Source: Gambelia wislizenii
Taxonomy: Eukaryota; Chordata; Lepidosauria; Squamata; Crotaphytidae
Length of the DNA: 64,000 bases
NCBI GenBank assembly: GCA_030847615.1
Contig: JAUMIR010000003.1
Coordinates: 26,093,501 to 26,157,500 of the forward strand
Direction of reading: 5' to 3'
The notes beneath the pieces were generated by a model. It worked only from the letters and a program-made list of their open reading frames with translations. It had not been told where the DNA came from and ran no database searches. Positions 1 through 10,664 of the stretch are shown here, piece after piece. Within the stretch, counting starts at the first letter, position 1. Each line of letters opens with the position of its first letter. The position numbers and the translations under genes were made by a program.

Positions 1-600
1 AACACTGGCCTGTTGCGGTAGCTGCCATATGTTTCCAGATCCAAAAGGGGGCCAACAGCATGTGACTAGGCTGGTCACATGCAGGGGTGGGTTGCTCACA
101 TGCTTTGGGCTGGGTTTTTGGATCCAGAGAGTGGGACGCAAGTAGCAGTGGAGGCAGCTACAGTGATGGACCAGTGTGGTGGTCTGGTCTTCCTCCCATT
201 TTGTGCCAGTAAAGGGGGAGGAATGGGCCTGATCCACAGACAGAATATGCCAACAGGGAGCCAGCATATTCTTCTCATGTAGATGAGCCCTGGGTCTAAC
301 CCAGTGTGTATAATATCCAAGGCTAGTTAAGATACTTGGCACATAAGGCAGAAAAATCCTGCAAGCTTTTTCTTGTTCTCCTTGGCAGTAAAAAAGTAAC
401 AGTAATAAATACATAACTTGTTTTGTCATTTAATGAAAGCAGATCAGCTGCCTGAGTGACTTTAACTCGTATGACAATGTGGAGCTGACCAAAATATAAA
501 TCCCTCTGATTTAAAAGCCAAGGAGACTTGCTTGTTCATTTGGTTCAAGATAGTTTGTTCATTTGGTTCAAGATAGCTTAGAAAAACATAACAGTTGTAT
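1..600. other. No gene seen; short tandem duplication near the end
   Basis: No coding or repeat family is recognised. One local feature is a 22-base unit repeated twice with a period of 23 bases (from about 532 and from about 555), a simple tandem duplication. Small ORFs here lack splice context or a recognisable domain. Confidence 0.5.
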
Positions 601-604
601 ATTA

Positions 605-790
605 TTTATTTATTTTTATTTCTTAAAACATTTGTAGCCTGCCCCATATCATGAGAGCTCAGTGTGGCTTATAGTAAAATACATCTGTAATAAATTCAAA
701 ATGATTTCAACAGTACAAAAACAATTTAAGCAGATTGTTAATCATTAAACATTGTAGCAACAATTCAAGTTATTTCAACAGTTGTGAAAT
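605..790 (-). mobile_element. LINE 3'-end-like fragment, clade uncertain
   Basis: The block opens with a TTTA-rich tail read on the minus strand, followed by text resembling the A-rich 3' ends common in squamate LINEs (the repeated TTTAAAACA-like stretches). The same style of sequence recurs at 10670-10855. Assignment to L2 or CR1 is a guess; no coding part remains. Confidence 0.35.
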
Positions 791-944
791 GTACATGGCA
801 TGGTGCATCAGTGTTCACCAATGTCAGTAAATGTAGGTATGTTTACTGACATATATGTTGGTGATAAGTGGAATCCATTACTTGCTGACTCAAAACTATG
901 TTACCCTTTAATGTCAACATTGTTTAATTGTGTTTTCCCCTCTT

Positions 945-1050
945 TATCATCAGATTTTTAGTTCTGTCTTGTTTAACTTTATTGTAAGCTGCCTTGGGGC
1001 CCATGTGGGAAGAAAGGCAGGATATTAAATGAATGAATAAACAAATAACT
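945..1050 (+). mobile_element. L2-like LINE 3' end
   Basis: Contains the GTAAGCTGCCTTGGGGCCC motif followed by GAAAGGCAGGATATTAAATG and an AATGAATAA-type tail. This is the usual 3' UTR signature of vertebrate L2-type LINEs. No coding sequence is kept. Confidence 0.5.
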
Positions 1051-1149
1051 GATTGACTTGAGAGCCATCAACTGCCACCAGAGCCTAACATGTGAGGTAG
1101 GAGGCTTTAATGATTAATGTCTGCATTGTGGTTTTAATCTAGATCTTAC

Positions 1150-1530
1150 ACACCTTCCACTTGTCCTGATTTGGCAGGGACAGACCTGGTTTAATCCTCT
1201 TCTATCCCACTTTTCACCTGTTTTTAAAATGTCCTAGTTTCTCTCTCCTACTCCCATTTCCCCCTTTGTCGTCAGCTCACTTCAGTTGCTGAAAACTAAA
1301 TTCAAAGTACAAAAGTAGTTTGCATTCAATTAACTCAGCAGGGGGGAGAGGAAAGGAGGGGCAGAATCCTGCCCTTTCCAATAGACTCAGGCAAAAGTAA
1401 ACTGTTACAGCATCTCCAAGCTTGTGGATTCTTCCTCATCAGTAGCTTTTGCCATCTTGACTACACTCTGGTGTTGCTTAGTCGCATGTATCCCAGTTCT
1501 CAACCTGCGAAATCTTGGAGTGTATGTCTT
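1150..1530. mobile_element. TIR repeat family A, uninterrupted copy
   Basis: This copy aligns by eye with the outer parts of 2132-3512: both contain the TTTGGCAGGGACAG motif near the left end, TTGCTGAAAACT in the middle, TTCAAAGTACAAAAGTAGTT right after it, and a right end with GGAGAGTATG or GGAGTGTATG. The right end is roughly the reverse complement of the left end (CATACCCTCCAAC-like), so it is likely a short non-autonomous DNA transposon. It serves as the empty site that dates the insertion at 2275. Confidence 0.6.
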
Positions 1531-2274
1531 TGCAATTTGCATAGAGAGGAAAAATTCAGTTTGAGTAAATGGGTGCTTTCCTTCCTATGCAAATTGGAGG
1601 TACATTGAGAGGGGGAGCCAAATGGGAGTTTGTGCGTTAAAAAAAGGACTAATATCTCCTACAGATGTGTATGCACTTTAAGATCCTGATGTAAGTCTTA
1701 CTCTTTTGAGTAAGCAAAAAGGATTGATGTTGCTGTGTGATACGTAGGTTCTTTGGTGATTTCAGATATGACACCTATCCAAACTCGACTTTGAAGCACG
1801 ACAACTCTAGCAATTCATAATAATATAATTTTAGCAGGGATTCTCCAAGAGAAAAATAAGGACAAGATAGAATGTTTTGCCCAGAACAGTTACTAGAAAA
1901 CAGGGATGACTAGTCTCTGATAAACTGGGACAGTTGGTTTATGCGTTACGCTTTTTAAGGGGAACATTCAAGATTTATTCATACCTTTGGCAAAAGTCTA
2001 GCTGCCCTTTTAAGGATTAAGAATCTGAGCAGGTTGAGATCATCAGGCTGGACTTTACAAAGCCAGTTGAAGAGAAAGGGGGCACATATTTTTAAAGAAA
2101 GAAAGAAGAAATTGGTCAGGTTCCTAACACATACCCTCCAACTGTTCCTATTTGGCAGGGACAGTCCCAGTTAATTCTCCGCTGTCCCACTTTCTCAGCT
2201 GCTTTTCGAATAGCCCAGTTTCTCCTTCCAATTTCCTCTTTCATTCTCATCTTACTTCAATTGCTGAAAACTGA

Positions 2275-3260
2275 GGACTTTATCAGACCAGGCAAATATG
2301 GCATCATAACAGTGCCTCTCTCTCTCTCTCTCTCTGGCTTCTCTTCGCAAACAAAGATTCAGGAAGGATTCATGCCGCGCTTTCTGCAAGCGCGCTGATG
2401 ATTAAAAAGGCCAATCCGAGATAGACAAGTCCAGTTGCAGAAAGCACAGCAGAAGGTCTCCTTGGGTGATGTTTCTGGGTTGTGATTCTTTCTGCATTGT
2501 CATTTCTCTTCAAGACTTGTTCGGCGTGAGTTCTCAAATAAGGCTGCAGCATTGTGGATAGTGCATCACCATGCCTCCTGATGTGAGGCCAGGGCAGACC
2601 ATTGTTGGTGATCAATTTGGCTGAGCCTGAGATGTTGTTTCAGGGAGTCCTTGTATCGCTTTTTTGGAGCGCCCCTCTTAGGCTGACCCATGGCGAGTTC
2701 ACCGTAGAATACTATTTTGGGGAGCAAAATAGTAAAACAGCGCCTAATTAACGTGAAAGGGCACACATATCAAATAACGTTGTCCTTTTGTGATAATATC
2801 TGGTCAATAAGGCATACTTTTTTAATTGATGGGCCAAACAATCGATAGATTGGCTGTGGCACTTTTTTGAATCCTTGCACCATTGTGCTCATGTGAATAT
2901 GGTGTCAATGACAGAACACTTCTGGATGAGATCATGACAGCCAAGTAGGGGATGCTTTTTTTATGACCCCCCCTCCAGTTTACTTGTAATTTTTAAAGTT
3001 TGTTTCTGTGCTTTTGTCTACATTTTATGTATTTCTCTTGCTTAACTTTTTGAATTTGCCATGCTAGCATCTTCTCATGAGAATCGGTGAGATCTGGAAC
3101 CAGGAAGTGATTGGAGCTCTGTTCACTCTCTGTTAGTGCCTGGGCTACCTTTTCACACAAGTAAGGTAAGGTCTGGGGGGGGGGTTTCTTTTCCTGGCAT
3201 AAAAATGCCACAAAATATGCCAGCAAAAGAACGTTTAGGGAGGGAGTTTTGATAAAATCC
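2275..3260. mobile_element. PIF/Harbinger-like TIR element inserted in family A
   Basis: The ends are GGACTTTATCA on the left and TGATAAAATCC on the right, inverted repeats with one mismatch. TGA stands directly on both sides (2272-2274 and 3261-3263), and the uninserted copy at 1150-1530 has TAA at the same position. The right half (about 2900-3200) resembles the interior of the elements at 4873, 44140 and 60430 (ACACTTCYGG-like stretch, then a T-rich block, then CCAGGAAGTGA). No transposase is visible, so it is non-autonomous. The family name rests on the GG ends and the 3-bp duplication. Confidence 0.7.
2316..2725 (-). mobile_element. LINE 3' end with C-terminal zinc-finger motif, copy 1
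   Basis: On the minus strand this encodes the C-terminus of a non-LTR reverse transcriptase polyprotein: a KIVFYGELAMGQ segment, RGAPKKRYKDSLKQHL, IDHQQWSALASH, and a terminal Cys-rich segment related to FCNRTCLSRIGLFSHQRAC. It then has a short 3' UTR with a small hairpin and a (GA)n tail, seen as (CT)n at 2316-2335. It is 5' truncated near 2725 and lies inside the TIR element 2275-3260. The clade is not assigned. Confidence 0.7.
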
Positions 3261-3603
3261 TGAGTTCAAAGTACAAAAGTAGTTTGCAGTCAATTAACTC
3301 AGCGGGAGGAGAGGAATCGAGTCTTCCAGGTAAGTGTATCCCCCCCCCCTTTTCCGAGACTCTCCTAAACTCAGTACATAAATTCCAGGGTGTCTCTGCT
3401 TAAATTAGCAGTTTTCAACTTTCTTGCTATGGCCACACCCTTTTGATTGCACTCTGGTTATATTTAATCACACACATCCTAGTTTTCATCTGTGAAATGT
3501 TGGAGAGTATGCTAAGAATGCAAAACACTTGCGGGGTACTGATGTTTAATTAGTCTCTAATGTCAAGCCATTTTACTTGGTCAATTAATAAACTATACAG
3601 TAG

Positions 3604-3680
3604 AGTCCTATGCATGTCTACTTAGCCCCATTGAGTTCAATGGAGCTCACTTCCAGATAAATGGATATAGGATTGCTACC
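3604..3680. mobile_element. Short palindromic MITE (about 80 bp), copy
   Basis: The sequence reads TCCTATGCATGTCTACTTAG, then a near-palindromic centre around CCATTGAGTTCAATGGA, then ATATAGGATTG. The same plan recurs at about 16975, 22427, 41699, 46215 and 60213, so it is a dispersed family with self-complementary arms. Confidence 0.5.
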
Positions 3681-3689
3681 TAAAACCTC

Positions 3690-4630
3690 AGTTAAATAAA
3701 CACCAGAAACATGGGCAGGGGGAGAACATTAGAAAATTGAGAGGTTAAGACTGTAAGTCATTTCTCTTTATTGCTTGAAGTCCAAAAAGCTCTGAAGGGG
3801 AAAACAAACCCTTCATTTCTCCCCCCCCCTTTTAAATAACATTTCTTCTTTTAAACTTTAATATTTCTTTTACTAAAACTCTGTTCCTCTAACTTCAAGT
3901 GATAGCTTCTGATTATGAAGTTATAATGTAGCTCTACTTTGTCCACATTTTTCAAAATATACTTACATTGTACTTGTTGATAATATGCATATTTATTTAA
4001 ATTTAATTAATTAAATAAGTGATCCCTTAGAAAGTAGGTGGTTGCTCAATTGACAAAATGTTAGGCAAATGAATTAATTCCAGTATTGTCAATGAAGGTT
4101 TCTGGACTTGATTCAGTAAAAGTTTCTCCCCTTGTTAAATTGGAAGAGACAATTTAACTGACAATTAAGAGTTTGACAGTTTAATACATGCATAATGAAT
4201 ATGGGACATGATCCATTCAATATCACGCATTTTGAAGGCTTACTGATTTCAAGACGCAAGATGTGCAACCTAAATGAACTTAGGTTTGAAACCTTAGACA
4301 TATATTTAACTGTTCTTTTCCAAGCAATGGGATGTCAGAGTGCTAGAACATGCCTACTAAGTTTTAAAATAGCTTTCCTAAACCTGTCATCCAGATGTTT
4401 AGGACTGAACCTCCCATTAACTCCAACTAACATGGCCAAAGGTCCTTACCTTTGAAGATTCCAGGGAGCTTAAATTTAAAAACAGCTTGAGGGCAACAGG
4501 TTTGGAAAAGCCGTTTTAAATGATGGCAAAAAGTTTGTCCATGTCTATAAGACATTTTTTAGTACAGTAACACATATTTCTCATTGCTATAATATTACTA
4601 TTACTATAATAGTAATAATAATAGTAATAT
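3690..4630. other. No gene seen
   Basis: AT-rich sequence with short poly-C and TTAA-rich runs, and an imperfect (TAA)n stretch near 4600-4630. The ORF at 4195-4455 has no recognisable domain and is treated as chance. Confidence 0.45.
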
Positions 4631-4634
4631 TTCC

Positions 4635-5650
4635 CATTACTATGTATGGACGTGAGAGTTGGATGATGAATAAAGCTGATAGAAAGAAAAACAATTATTT
4701 TGAGATGCGGTACTGGAGAAGAGTTCTGTGGATACCGTGGATGGCTAAAAAGACAAACAAATGAGTCCTAGAAGAAATCAAGCCTGAACTCCCTAGTAGT
4801 CAAGATGACTAAACTGAGGTTGTTGTACTTCTGCCACATCATGAGAAGGCACAACTCCCTAGAAAAGATAATGGAGATGATCAGATGACCTAAATATTCC
4901 CACCACAAGGACAGGAGAACACAAAAGGACTTTCCTTTCAGATGATGTCATCCCAGTGTTGTTATGCTCCCGTGCCCCTTCTGTTCTTCCCGCGCTCCTT
5001 TTTATTCACAGGCTAAGCCGTGAATTGACCTGTCATTCCATTTCTGTAACGGAATGACGGGTGAGTGAAAAGGTGCCCTGTTATGCTGGCGCGATGTCAG
5101 TGTCACTGGGAGGTCCCTGCCAAACACTTCCAATGTTGAGATTGGGACATTGAGGAAAGTAACACACCTTTTTCTCCTCCCCGGGTTACTTGGGGTCTTT
5201 TAAATGTGTTTTTGTGCTTGGTGTACTTTTATTTTTATTTTTGAATTTCCCACGTGATCATTCTCTTGTGAGAACAGCTGGGGTTTCCTTTCCAGGAAGT
5301 GAATGCAACTCTGTGAGAGCCGCATTCACTCCTGGGCTGCCAGAGGGGAGGGAGCAGTTTTTGTAGCTCTATTAAGGTAGGTCTGATTAAAAAAAAAAAA
5401 AGTTATAGGGATGGGAGTGGGGCAGGAGAGGAGATAGTGAGATGGGGACACTATATTTGTCCCCATCTGATAATCTCCAATAATGCTTGAAAAGGGAGAA
5501 GGCAGAAGGAAGAGAGGAAGATTGCATACCAGATGGGTAGACTCAGTCAAGGAGGCCATGGCCCTGAGTCTGCAGCTGTTGAGGATAGGATGTTTTGGAG
5601 ATGACTCATTCACAGGTCACCATGAGTCGAGGTCAACCTGAGGCCCATTA
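4635..5650 (+). pseudogene. BovB/RTE LINE 3' end, split by a TIR element
   Basis: From 4640 the plus strand reads as YGRESWMMNKADRK, then RYWRRVLWIPWMAKKTN and HHEKAQLP-like sequence, the end of the BovB/RTE reverse transcriptase polyprotein, with stops and frame changes. After the insert at 4873-5478 the same protein end resumes (EGRRKRGRLHTRWVDSV in outline), and the 3' UTR ends at CACCATGAGTCGAGGTC, the typical BovB tail. It is a dead 5'-truncated copy. BovB supplies the tail sequence shared by Sauria-type SINEs in this window. Confidence 0.75.
4873..5478. mobile_element. PIF/Harbinger-like TIR element inserted in BovB
   Basis: The left end GGAGATGATCAGATG and the right end CATCTGATAATCTCC are inverted repeats with one mismatch. 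AAT flanks both sides (4870-4872 and 5479-5481). The BovB reading continues across the insertion, so the borders are secure. The interior shares stretches with the elements at 44140 and 60430, for example GATGTCAGTGTCAC and CCAGGAAGTGAATG. No transposase ORF is present. Confidence 0.8.
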
Positions 5651-5654
5651 ACAA

Positions 5655-5885
5655 CTCCAAAATAGAATCAAAGAATCATTGAGTTAGAAGGGAATCTAAG
5701 GATGATCTAGTCCAACCCCTGCCAGTACAGGGATCCACAGACAGGAATATGACAGGCAGACATCAAACCTATATTTAAATACTAGCAAAGGATTGTCTAC
5801 CATCTTCTGAGGTAGTCTGTTCCATTGTCAAAAAGCTCTTGCCATCAGGAAAGCCTTCCTAATGTTTAGTTGGATTCTTCTTTTG
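5655..5885 (-). mobile_element. CR1 LINE 3' end, diverged
   Basis: It begins on the plus strand with GAATCAAAGAATCATTGAG, the reverse complement of the CR1 tail repeat, followed by the GATGATCTAGTCCAACCCC block and the TTAGGAAGGCTTTCC-type terminus of ORF2. It is 5' truncated and contains several mutations, so it is older than the copies at 25695 and 56320. Confidence 0.7.
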
Positions 5886-5889
5886 AGAA

Positions 5890-7015
5890 CATTACTATTA
5901 TGCTAACAGAAGGATGACAAAAAACGTTAAGCAATGTTTGGGGCCCAAAGTCTCAAATTTCCCTTCCTCTTACATTCTGTCATAAAATATTTGCCTTACA
6001 GCCATGTCTCAGTATTTGAAGCCAAGCAGAAATACTTGGCCAGACTATAACACAGAATTCAGAGGACTTAAATCAATTGAAATCATTGGGCTGAAGTATA
6101 TCTAATTATGTGTTGGGCTGTGACCCAATAGGGCTAGATAGTCCAAGAGCGCCCAATATGTATGTCTCCTTTGCTTCATTCTCTAGAATAAAACAGAATT
6201 CTCCAGAAGCACATGTGTATCAACCACATGAGAGCCAAATGCAAAATGCCTTCTGTGAGCTGTTAAGAGTGGATGAGGTGAAGCTAGTAATGGACATAAC
6301 TGTTCACTGCTGGAGAGAAATGAGATGAACCAGTGGGGGGAAAATGACTCCACTTAACGAAGAAGCAACCTGCTTAACTAAATAAACAGTTATCCTGAGA
6401 TGTAGCGTTATTTGCCATCAAGAAAGCAGCTGCTTATGTGTCTTGTAGATTAAAAAGACAGAAGGTTCTTAAAGTATTAACACTGATGTTCTGAATACTT
6501 ACACCCTCCCCCTTTTTGGTATGTAAATGGGATGGTAGAAAGAGAGAGGGGAGCATGGGACTCAGAACCATGCAGACGAAGCTTTTTAAAGATAGGTAAA
6601 TCATTTTCTTCTTAAATGAAATTCTGTTTGACTGCATGAAATATGAACAGTAATTAAATGCACAGTCTGTGGGCCTTCCATACTTTAAAGCATTTTCTTT
6701 CTTCCTTCCTTTTTTTCCCCCTTAAAAAAAGTGCTCACCTCAGACAGGCCAATTACCCAAGAATGATGGAGTCAAGAGGAAAGTAGCTAAATTTCTTTAC
6801 TTGAGTGATCACAACCACAAGCAAGCGATTAGTCCCTGCAAGCACCAGCGGGGATGTAGTGGGGACACTCGCGCTGGAAGGCTTCAAATAGTCATTTCCT
6901 TGGTTTAAAATAAAATCTGACTGCACTAAATAGACAGTTTTTAATCTCAATTGGACATCTGAAGATTTCTCAAGCTGTTGTTGGCTACAGCAGAAACGAA
7001 TTTTTCTGCTTTGTT
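5890..7015. other. No gene seen
   Basis: Apparently unique sequence. Small ORFs (for example 6110-6328) show no domain, no splice-site pairing and no codon signal that I can defend. Confidence 0.4.
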
Positions 7016-7019
7016 GATT

Positions 7020-7260
7020 AAACCAGTGGTCTCCGCCATTGCTTATCGGCCTGCGACGAGCTGTTCTTTTTAATTAAAAGTGAGCCACCACGAGAGAGCA
7101 ATTAACAGCTAGTAATTACTATGCTCTTCAGAACGGCAACATTTTGCCTTTCATTCCAATTATATAATGGACAAGTGGCTTTTTGATCTTCAAATTAGTG
7201 AGCTCTTGTACTATTTGTTTTGAGGCAGATTTGGAAGGTTAATGATGGCCTGTGGTGGCA
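7020..7260. other. Candidate conserved non-coding element
   Basis: The block has no repeat signature and is dense in homeodomain-type core sites: TTTAATTAAAAG, GCAATTAACAGC, AGTAATTACTATG, CCAATTATATAATGG, CAAATTAGTGAG. Balanced, non-simple sequence with clustered TAATTA-like cores is typical of vertebrate developmental enhancers. This is an inference from composition only. Confidence 0.3.
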
Positions 7261-8190
7261 CTCTTTCGACTGACTGATGTAAGACAACGAAAAAAGGGGG
7301 TAAAGGAAACAGGAATAGTCTATCAAGAAATGCAAATGTTGCCTTCATGATAATGAACAGGAAAGACAGGGAGTTCTTAATATGCAGGTTGTTTAATAAG
7401 AGCAAAACAAGAGCCCATTTTGGTGTTAACTTGCACTGTGGAATTCTGTTCTGAAAAAAGTTTTAATTAAATGTTCTACTATAGATCCTTTGGAGACTGA
7501 CACATAACATTTAACTGCTTGATTCTTAATTGTGTTTGCCTTTGATTGTGGCACCTATAATTTAATGTTTTACCATGGTACAGAGACCTGGAAGTTTCCC
7601 TGAGGATATACAATGCATTGACTTCATCTTAAAATCTTTTAAGTAATAAGCCTTAAAATGTATTTAATGGCCACCATGTCCTTTGAGTACAGGGACCCCT
7701 TCCATCACAAATCCTTGTCTAATTTTAATTAATATTGATTTGCATTTCTTAAAGAGAAAGCATGATTGTTGCTACAGCTTACAGTCTAGGAATCATGCAT
7801 GAGGATGGGCTGATGGAATATATCATTGGGTGAGTTTTAAGAGCAGATCAATGATACCGTATTAGGCTCATCTCTGGCATGGGTGTAATTCAGCAAAGTA
7901 TACATTGTCTTAACTGGATATTACACCAAAGGAATGTCTAATCCTTTGAGTTATTTTCCTAGCATCTGTTGGTTTGAAAGCATAGAAAGCTGTCAGAATT
8001 CTGATATATTAACATTGATCTCTTGGGGGAAAATGAGTAATGTATTTATTTCCATTCGTAACCCAGCACTCTTGAAGGCTCACATTATTTAACAACTTGC
8101 TTTAAAACAAGTAAAACATATAAAAATATAATTTATTGTATGATAGTAGCATCAAGTAGAGTACTACTAGATTATATGAATTTTACTACT
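7260..8190. other. No gene seen
   Basis: AT-rich apparently unique sequence. No repeat family or exon is recognised. Confidence 0.4.
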
Positions 8191-8192
8191 TA

Positions 8193-8210
8193 TGTATGTG
8201 TGTGTGTGTG

Positions 8211-8243
<33 letters not shown>

Positions 8244-8245
8244 TT
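8193..8245. repeat. Compound (TG)n/(TA)n microsatellite
   Basis: Runs of TG, then TA, then TATG and TG again. A simple sequence repeat. Confidence 0.9.
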
Positions 8246-8474
8246 AAATATTTGTGTTCCACCCTAAATAATACTATTTATAGCACACAATTGCGAAGAT
8301 GTTTGCTTAATAAACCACTAAAAAATATACTGCAATGCAGGGGGTGGGGAAGTGCTTCCACCACAGGAGAGCTAAAATTTAATAACCCACTACCCTGTTT
8401 GTCCAGGTTCAATGGTTATTGAAAAAGTCTGAAAACAGAATTTCTTCATTGCCCAATCCTGGGCCATTAAGCTC

Positions 8475-8995
8475 CACACATTAAGGGGAAGAACCATAGG
8501 TTAGTGATAAAGCAGCTGATTTGCGTGTGGATGGTCCCACATTAATCCCTAGCAACTTCAGGTAGGCCTGGAAAAAACTCCTGTGTGAAATCTTAGAGAG
8601 CTGCTGCCAATCAGTGTCCAGAAGGTGTGGGAAACCTCAGAGTTAGGAGGTCATTTTTTTCATCGCTGAGGCCCCAAAATAAGAATCATCATCATCATGA
8701 TCATCATTCTCACCTCTGCCACTACCTCTGTCACCATGAGAAATGTTTGGAGGTCTTACTTCAGTTTTGATTTGGAGGCAGAATTGGATAGTTTGCCCCC
8801 TGCCCCTGAGACTTGTTTCAGAAACCCCCTCGGTTAGGTGTTCCCAGGAGCAGAAAAAACACTTTCTAGATGGACATGTTTTTTGGCTGGGGAGTACTGG
8901 GGAGCACCCCCCCCCCCAAGTCCATTGGTGTAGACAATACTTGAATACTGAACTCAGTAGCCTTGTCTCAGTATAAGACAACTTCTTTTGTTTCC
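8475..8995 (+). mobile_element. tRNA-derived SINE (third family), split by an insert
   Basis: The left part (8475-8619) has the GTTAGTGATAAAGCAGCTGA head, TCAGGTAGGCCTGG and AGAGAGCTGCTGCCAATCAG. The body resumes at about 8930 with GTAGACAATACTTGAATACTG and ends in CTCAGTATAAGACAACTTC. This order matches a common squamate SINE with a tRNA-like head and a PuTATAAGGCAGCTTC end. The intervening 310 bases are foreign to it. Confidence 0.6.
8620..8930. mobile_element. Unclassified insert inside the SINE
   Basis: The SINE breaks at AATCAGTGT and resumes after CCATTGGTGT, a candidate 8-base target duplication with mismatches. The insert includes a short (ATC)n run at about 8688-8707 and a poly-C run near 8910. 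I cannot see convincing terminal repeats, so its class is open. Confidence 0.4.
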
Positions 8996-9221
8996 ATTAC
9001 ACCCAACAGCTAAAATATCCTAGTGTTGAAAGAGTCTAGTCTTCCCATAACATGCTGGATCACTTACCTTTTGTTACTATGTCATCCAGGTTTGCATTTC
9101 ACCATGTCTTTTCCATAACATTGACTGTTAGAATTGTAGATAGAAAAATGCAAAACAAGAAGGTTTGTGAGCCTATGTATTTTTTTTGGGAGGGGGGGAA
9201 GGGAAGGAACATAACATAGGG

Positions 9222-9450
9222 GAGCCTTATTTGAGAACTCATGCCGAACAAGTCTTGAAGAGAAACAACAACGCAGAAAGAATCACAACCCAGAAACATC
9301 ACCCAAGGAGACCTTCTGCTGTGCTTTCTGAAACTGGACTTGTTTATCTTGGATTAGCCTTTTTAGTCATCAGCGCGCTTGCAGAAAGCGCGGTATCAGT
9401 CCTTCCTGATTCTTCGTTTGCAAAGAAAGGCCAGAGAGAGAGAGACTGTG
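9222..9450 (+). mobile_element. LINE 3' end with zinc-finger motif, copy 2
   Basis: It starts at CCTTATTTGAGAACTCATGC and runs to the hairpin and AGAGAGAGAGAG tail at about 9434-9450. It encodes the last part of the protein (a Cys-rich end) with substitutions. It is strongly 5' truncated and shares its 3' end exactly with the copies at 24314 and 27965. Confidence 0.7.
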
Positions 9451-9648
9451 GTACATATAAAGACATCCAGAAAGCAAATTATTCCATGCCCTTAACCGTA
9501 ACAAAGACCAAAAGGCAATTTCTGCAGTTCTCTCATAGGAACAGCATTTGATTAATCATAACAACAACAGCAACGACTTTTGAGGCTATTTAGAAACAAA
9601 TTGTATCTAGTCAGTTAACTTTTAAGGTGCTTTGGCACTACATAATTA

Positions 9649-9902
9649 CAGTTGGGCCCCCATATCTGCAGAACCAATATCTGCAGTTTGAGTTATCCAC
9701 AGGACACAAAATAGGGGATGCATACCATAAAGCTGCACTGGATAATGCCCAGAGAGGCATCCTCTCTAGGCATCTTCTAGGTCCTCCAATGCAACTCTAT
9801 GGTATGTTTTTACTGGAATTCCTTTATTTTAATAGGAATCCCTATTATCAGCGGTTTCCAGTGTCCACGGTAAGTCTGGGAACATAACCCCCAGTCCAAC
9901 TG
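9649..9902. mobile_element. Tigger-like TIR MITE
   Basis: It starts CAGTTGGGCCCCCATATCTG after TTA and ends near CCCCCAGTCCAACTG. The ends are inverted repeats of the pogo/Tigger type (CAGTTGGCCC). It contains the paired phrases ATATCTGCAG and CCACGGTAAGTCTGGGAACA that are usual in this group. No coding capacity is seen. Confidence 0.5.
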
Positions 9903-10072
9903 AACTGTACAGTGCTACAATTTCACTTTAAGTGCCATGATTCCATCCTATGGAATCTTGGGATTTATAGTTCAGGAGGAGTATTTAGAATTCTCTGACA
10001 AAGACCTCTAGTGCTTCACAAAACTACAAACCCCAGGTTTCCATAGGATGCAGCAATGGCATTCCTGTTGTG
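9903..10072. mobile_element. hAT-like MITE, partial
   Basis: It has CCTATGGAATCTTGGGATTTA, ATTTCACTTTAAGTGCC and ACAAAACTACAAACCCCAGG, the same order as the elements at 12407, 28329 and 32528. The ends are degenerate. Confidence 0.5.
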
Positions 10073-10074
10073 TA

Positions 10075-10190
10075 ATGTCTTAATTAAATTGTAAGCCTGA
10101 GGAAAGGGAACTGTTTTGTTTGTTCTTTTACTTGTAAAGCACCATGTATAGTGATGGCACTATATAAATAAATAGATAGTGATGATGTTG
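10075..10190 (+). mobile_element. LINE 3'-end-like fragment
   Basis: It contains AATTGTAAGCCTGAGG, then GTAAAGCACCATGTA, TATAGTGATGGCACTATATA and AATAAATAG. This is a 3' UTR plan common to L2/CR1-related LINEs of amniotes. Confidence 0.45.
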
Positions 10191-10664
10191 ATAAAGGTAG
10201 AAAGGTCCTTAGACTAACATGTATTTATCCTTTTTTCTTATTTCTTTTATGCTATTTCTAGGCTATTGCCATATTTATTATATGTAAAAATAAATAAATA
10301 ATTCAGTAACAGAATGTTGGTTGAGAAATAGATTTGGCCCAGGAAACTCGAGCTAATCCTATAAATTCCTCATGCCTCTATTTTTTTTTTAAAAAAGCAC
10401 AAAACAACCTGGACTACTTTCAGTTATTTTGTATGAAATGCATGCTAGATATTCCTTCACTTAAACATAAGGTCAGTATTCATTTCTCACAGCTCTTGAT
10501 AGTTTCACATGTCAGAACAAATTATCTCTTAACAAATTTGGTGTCCACATCTAACTCTAAGAATAGTTCTGAAGGATCTGGTCAAAGGCTCATCTAGTCT
10601 AGTATCCTATTTTCAAGAGTGGCAAAACAGATCTGTGGGAACCCCATATGAAGAATGTGAGCTG

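Larger units (their letters stand above)
2132..3512. mobile_element. TIR repeat family A, copy split by a second element
   Basis: The left part (2132-2274) and right part (3261-3512) match consecutive sections of the copy at 1150-1530. The ends CATACCCTCCAAC and GTTGGAGAGTATG are inverted repeats. Everything between 2275 and 3260 is absent from the first copy and is a later insertion. Confidence 0.65.
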
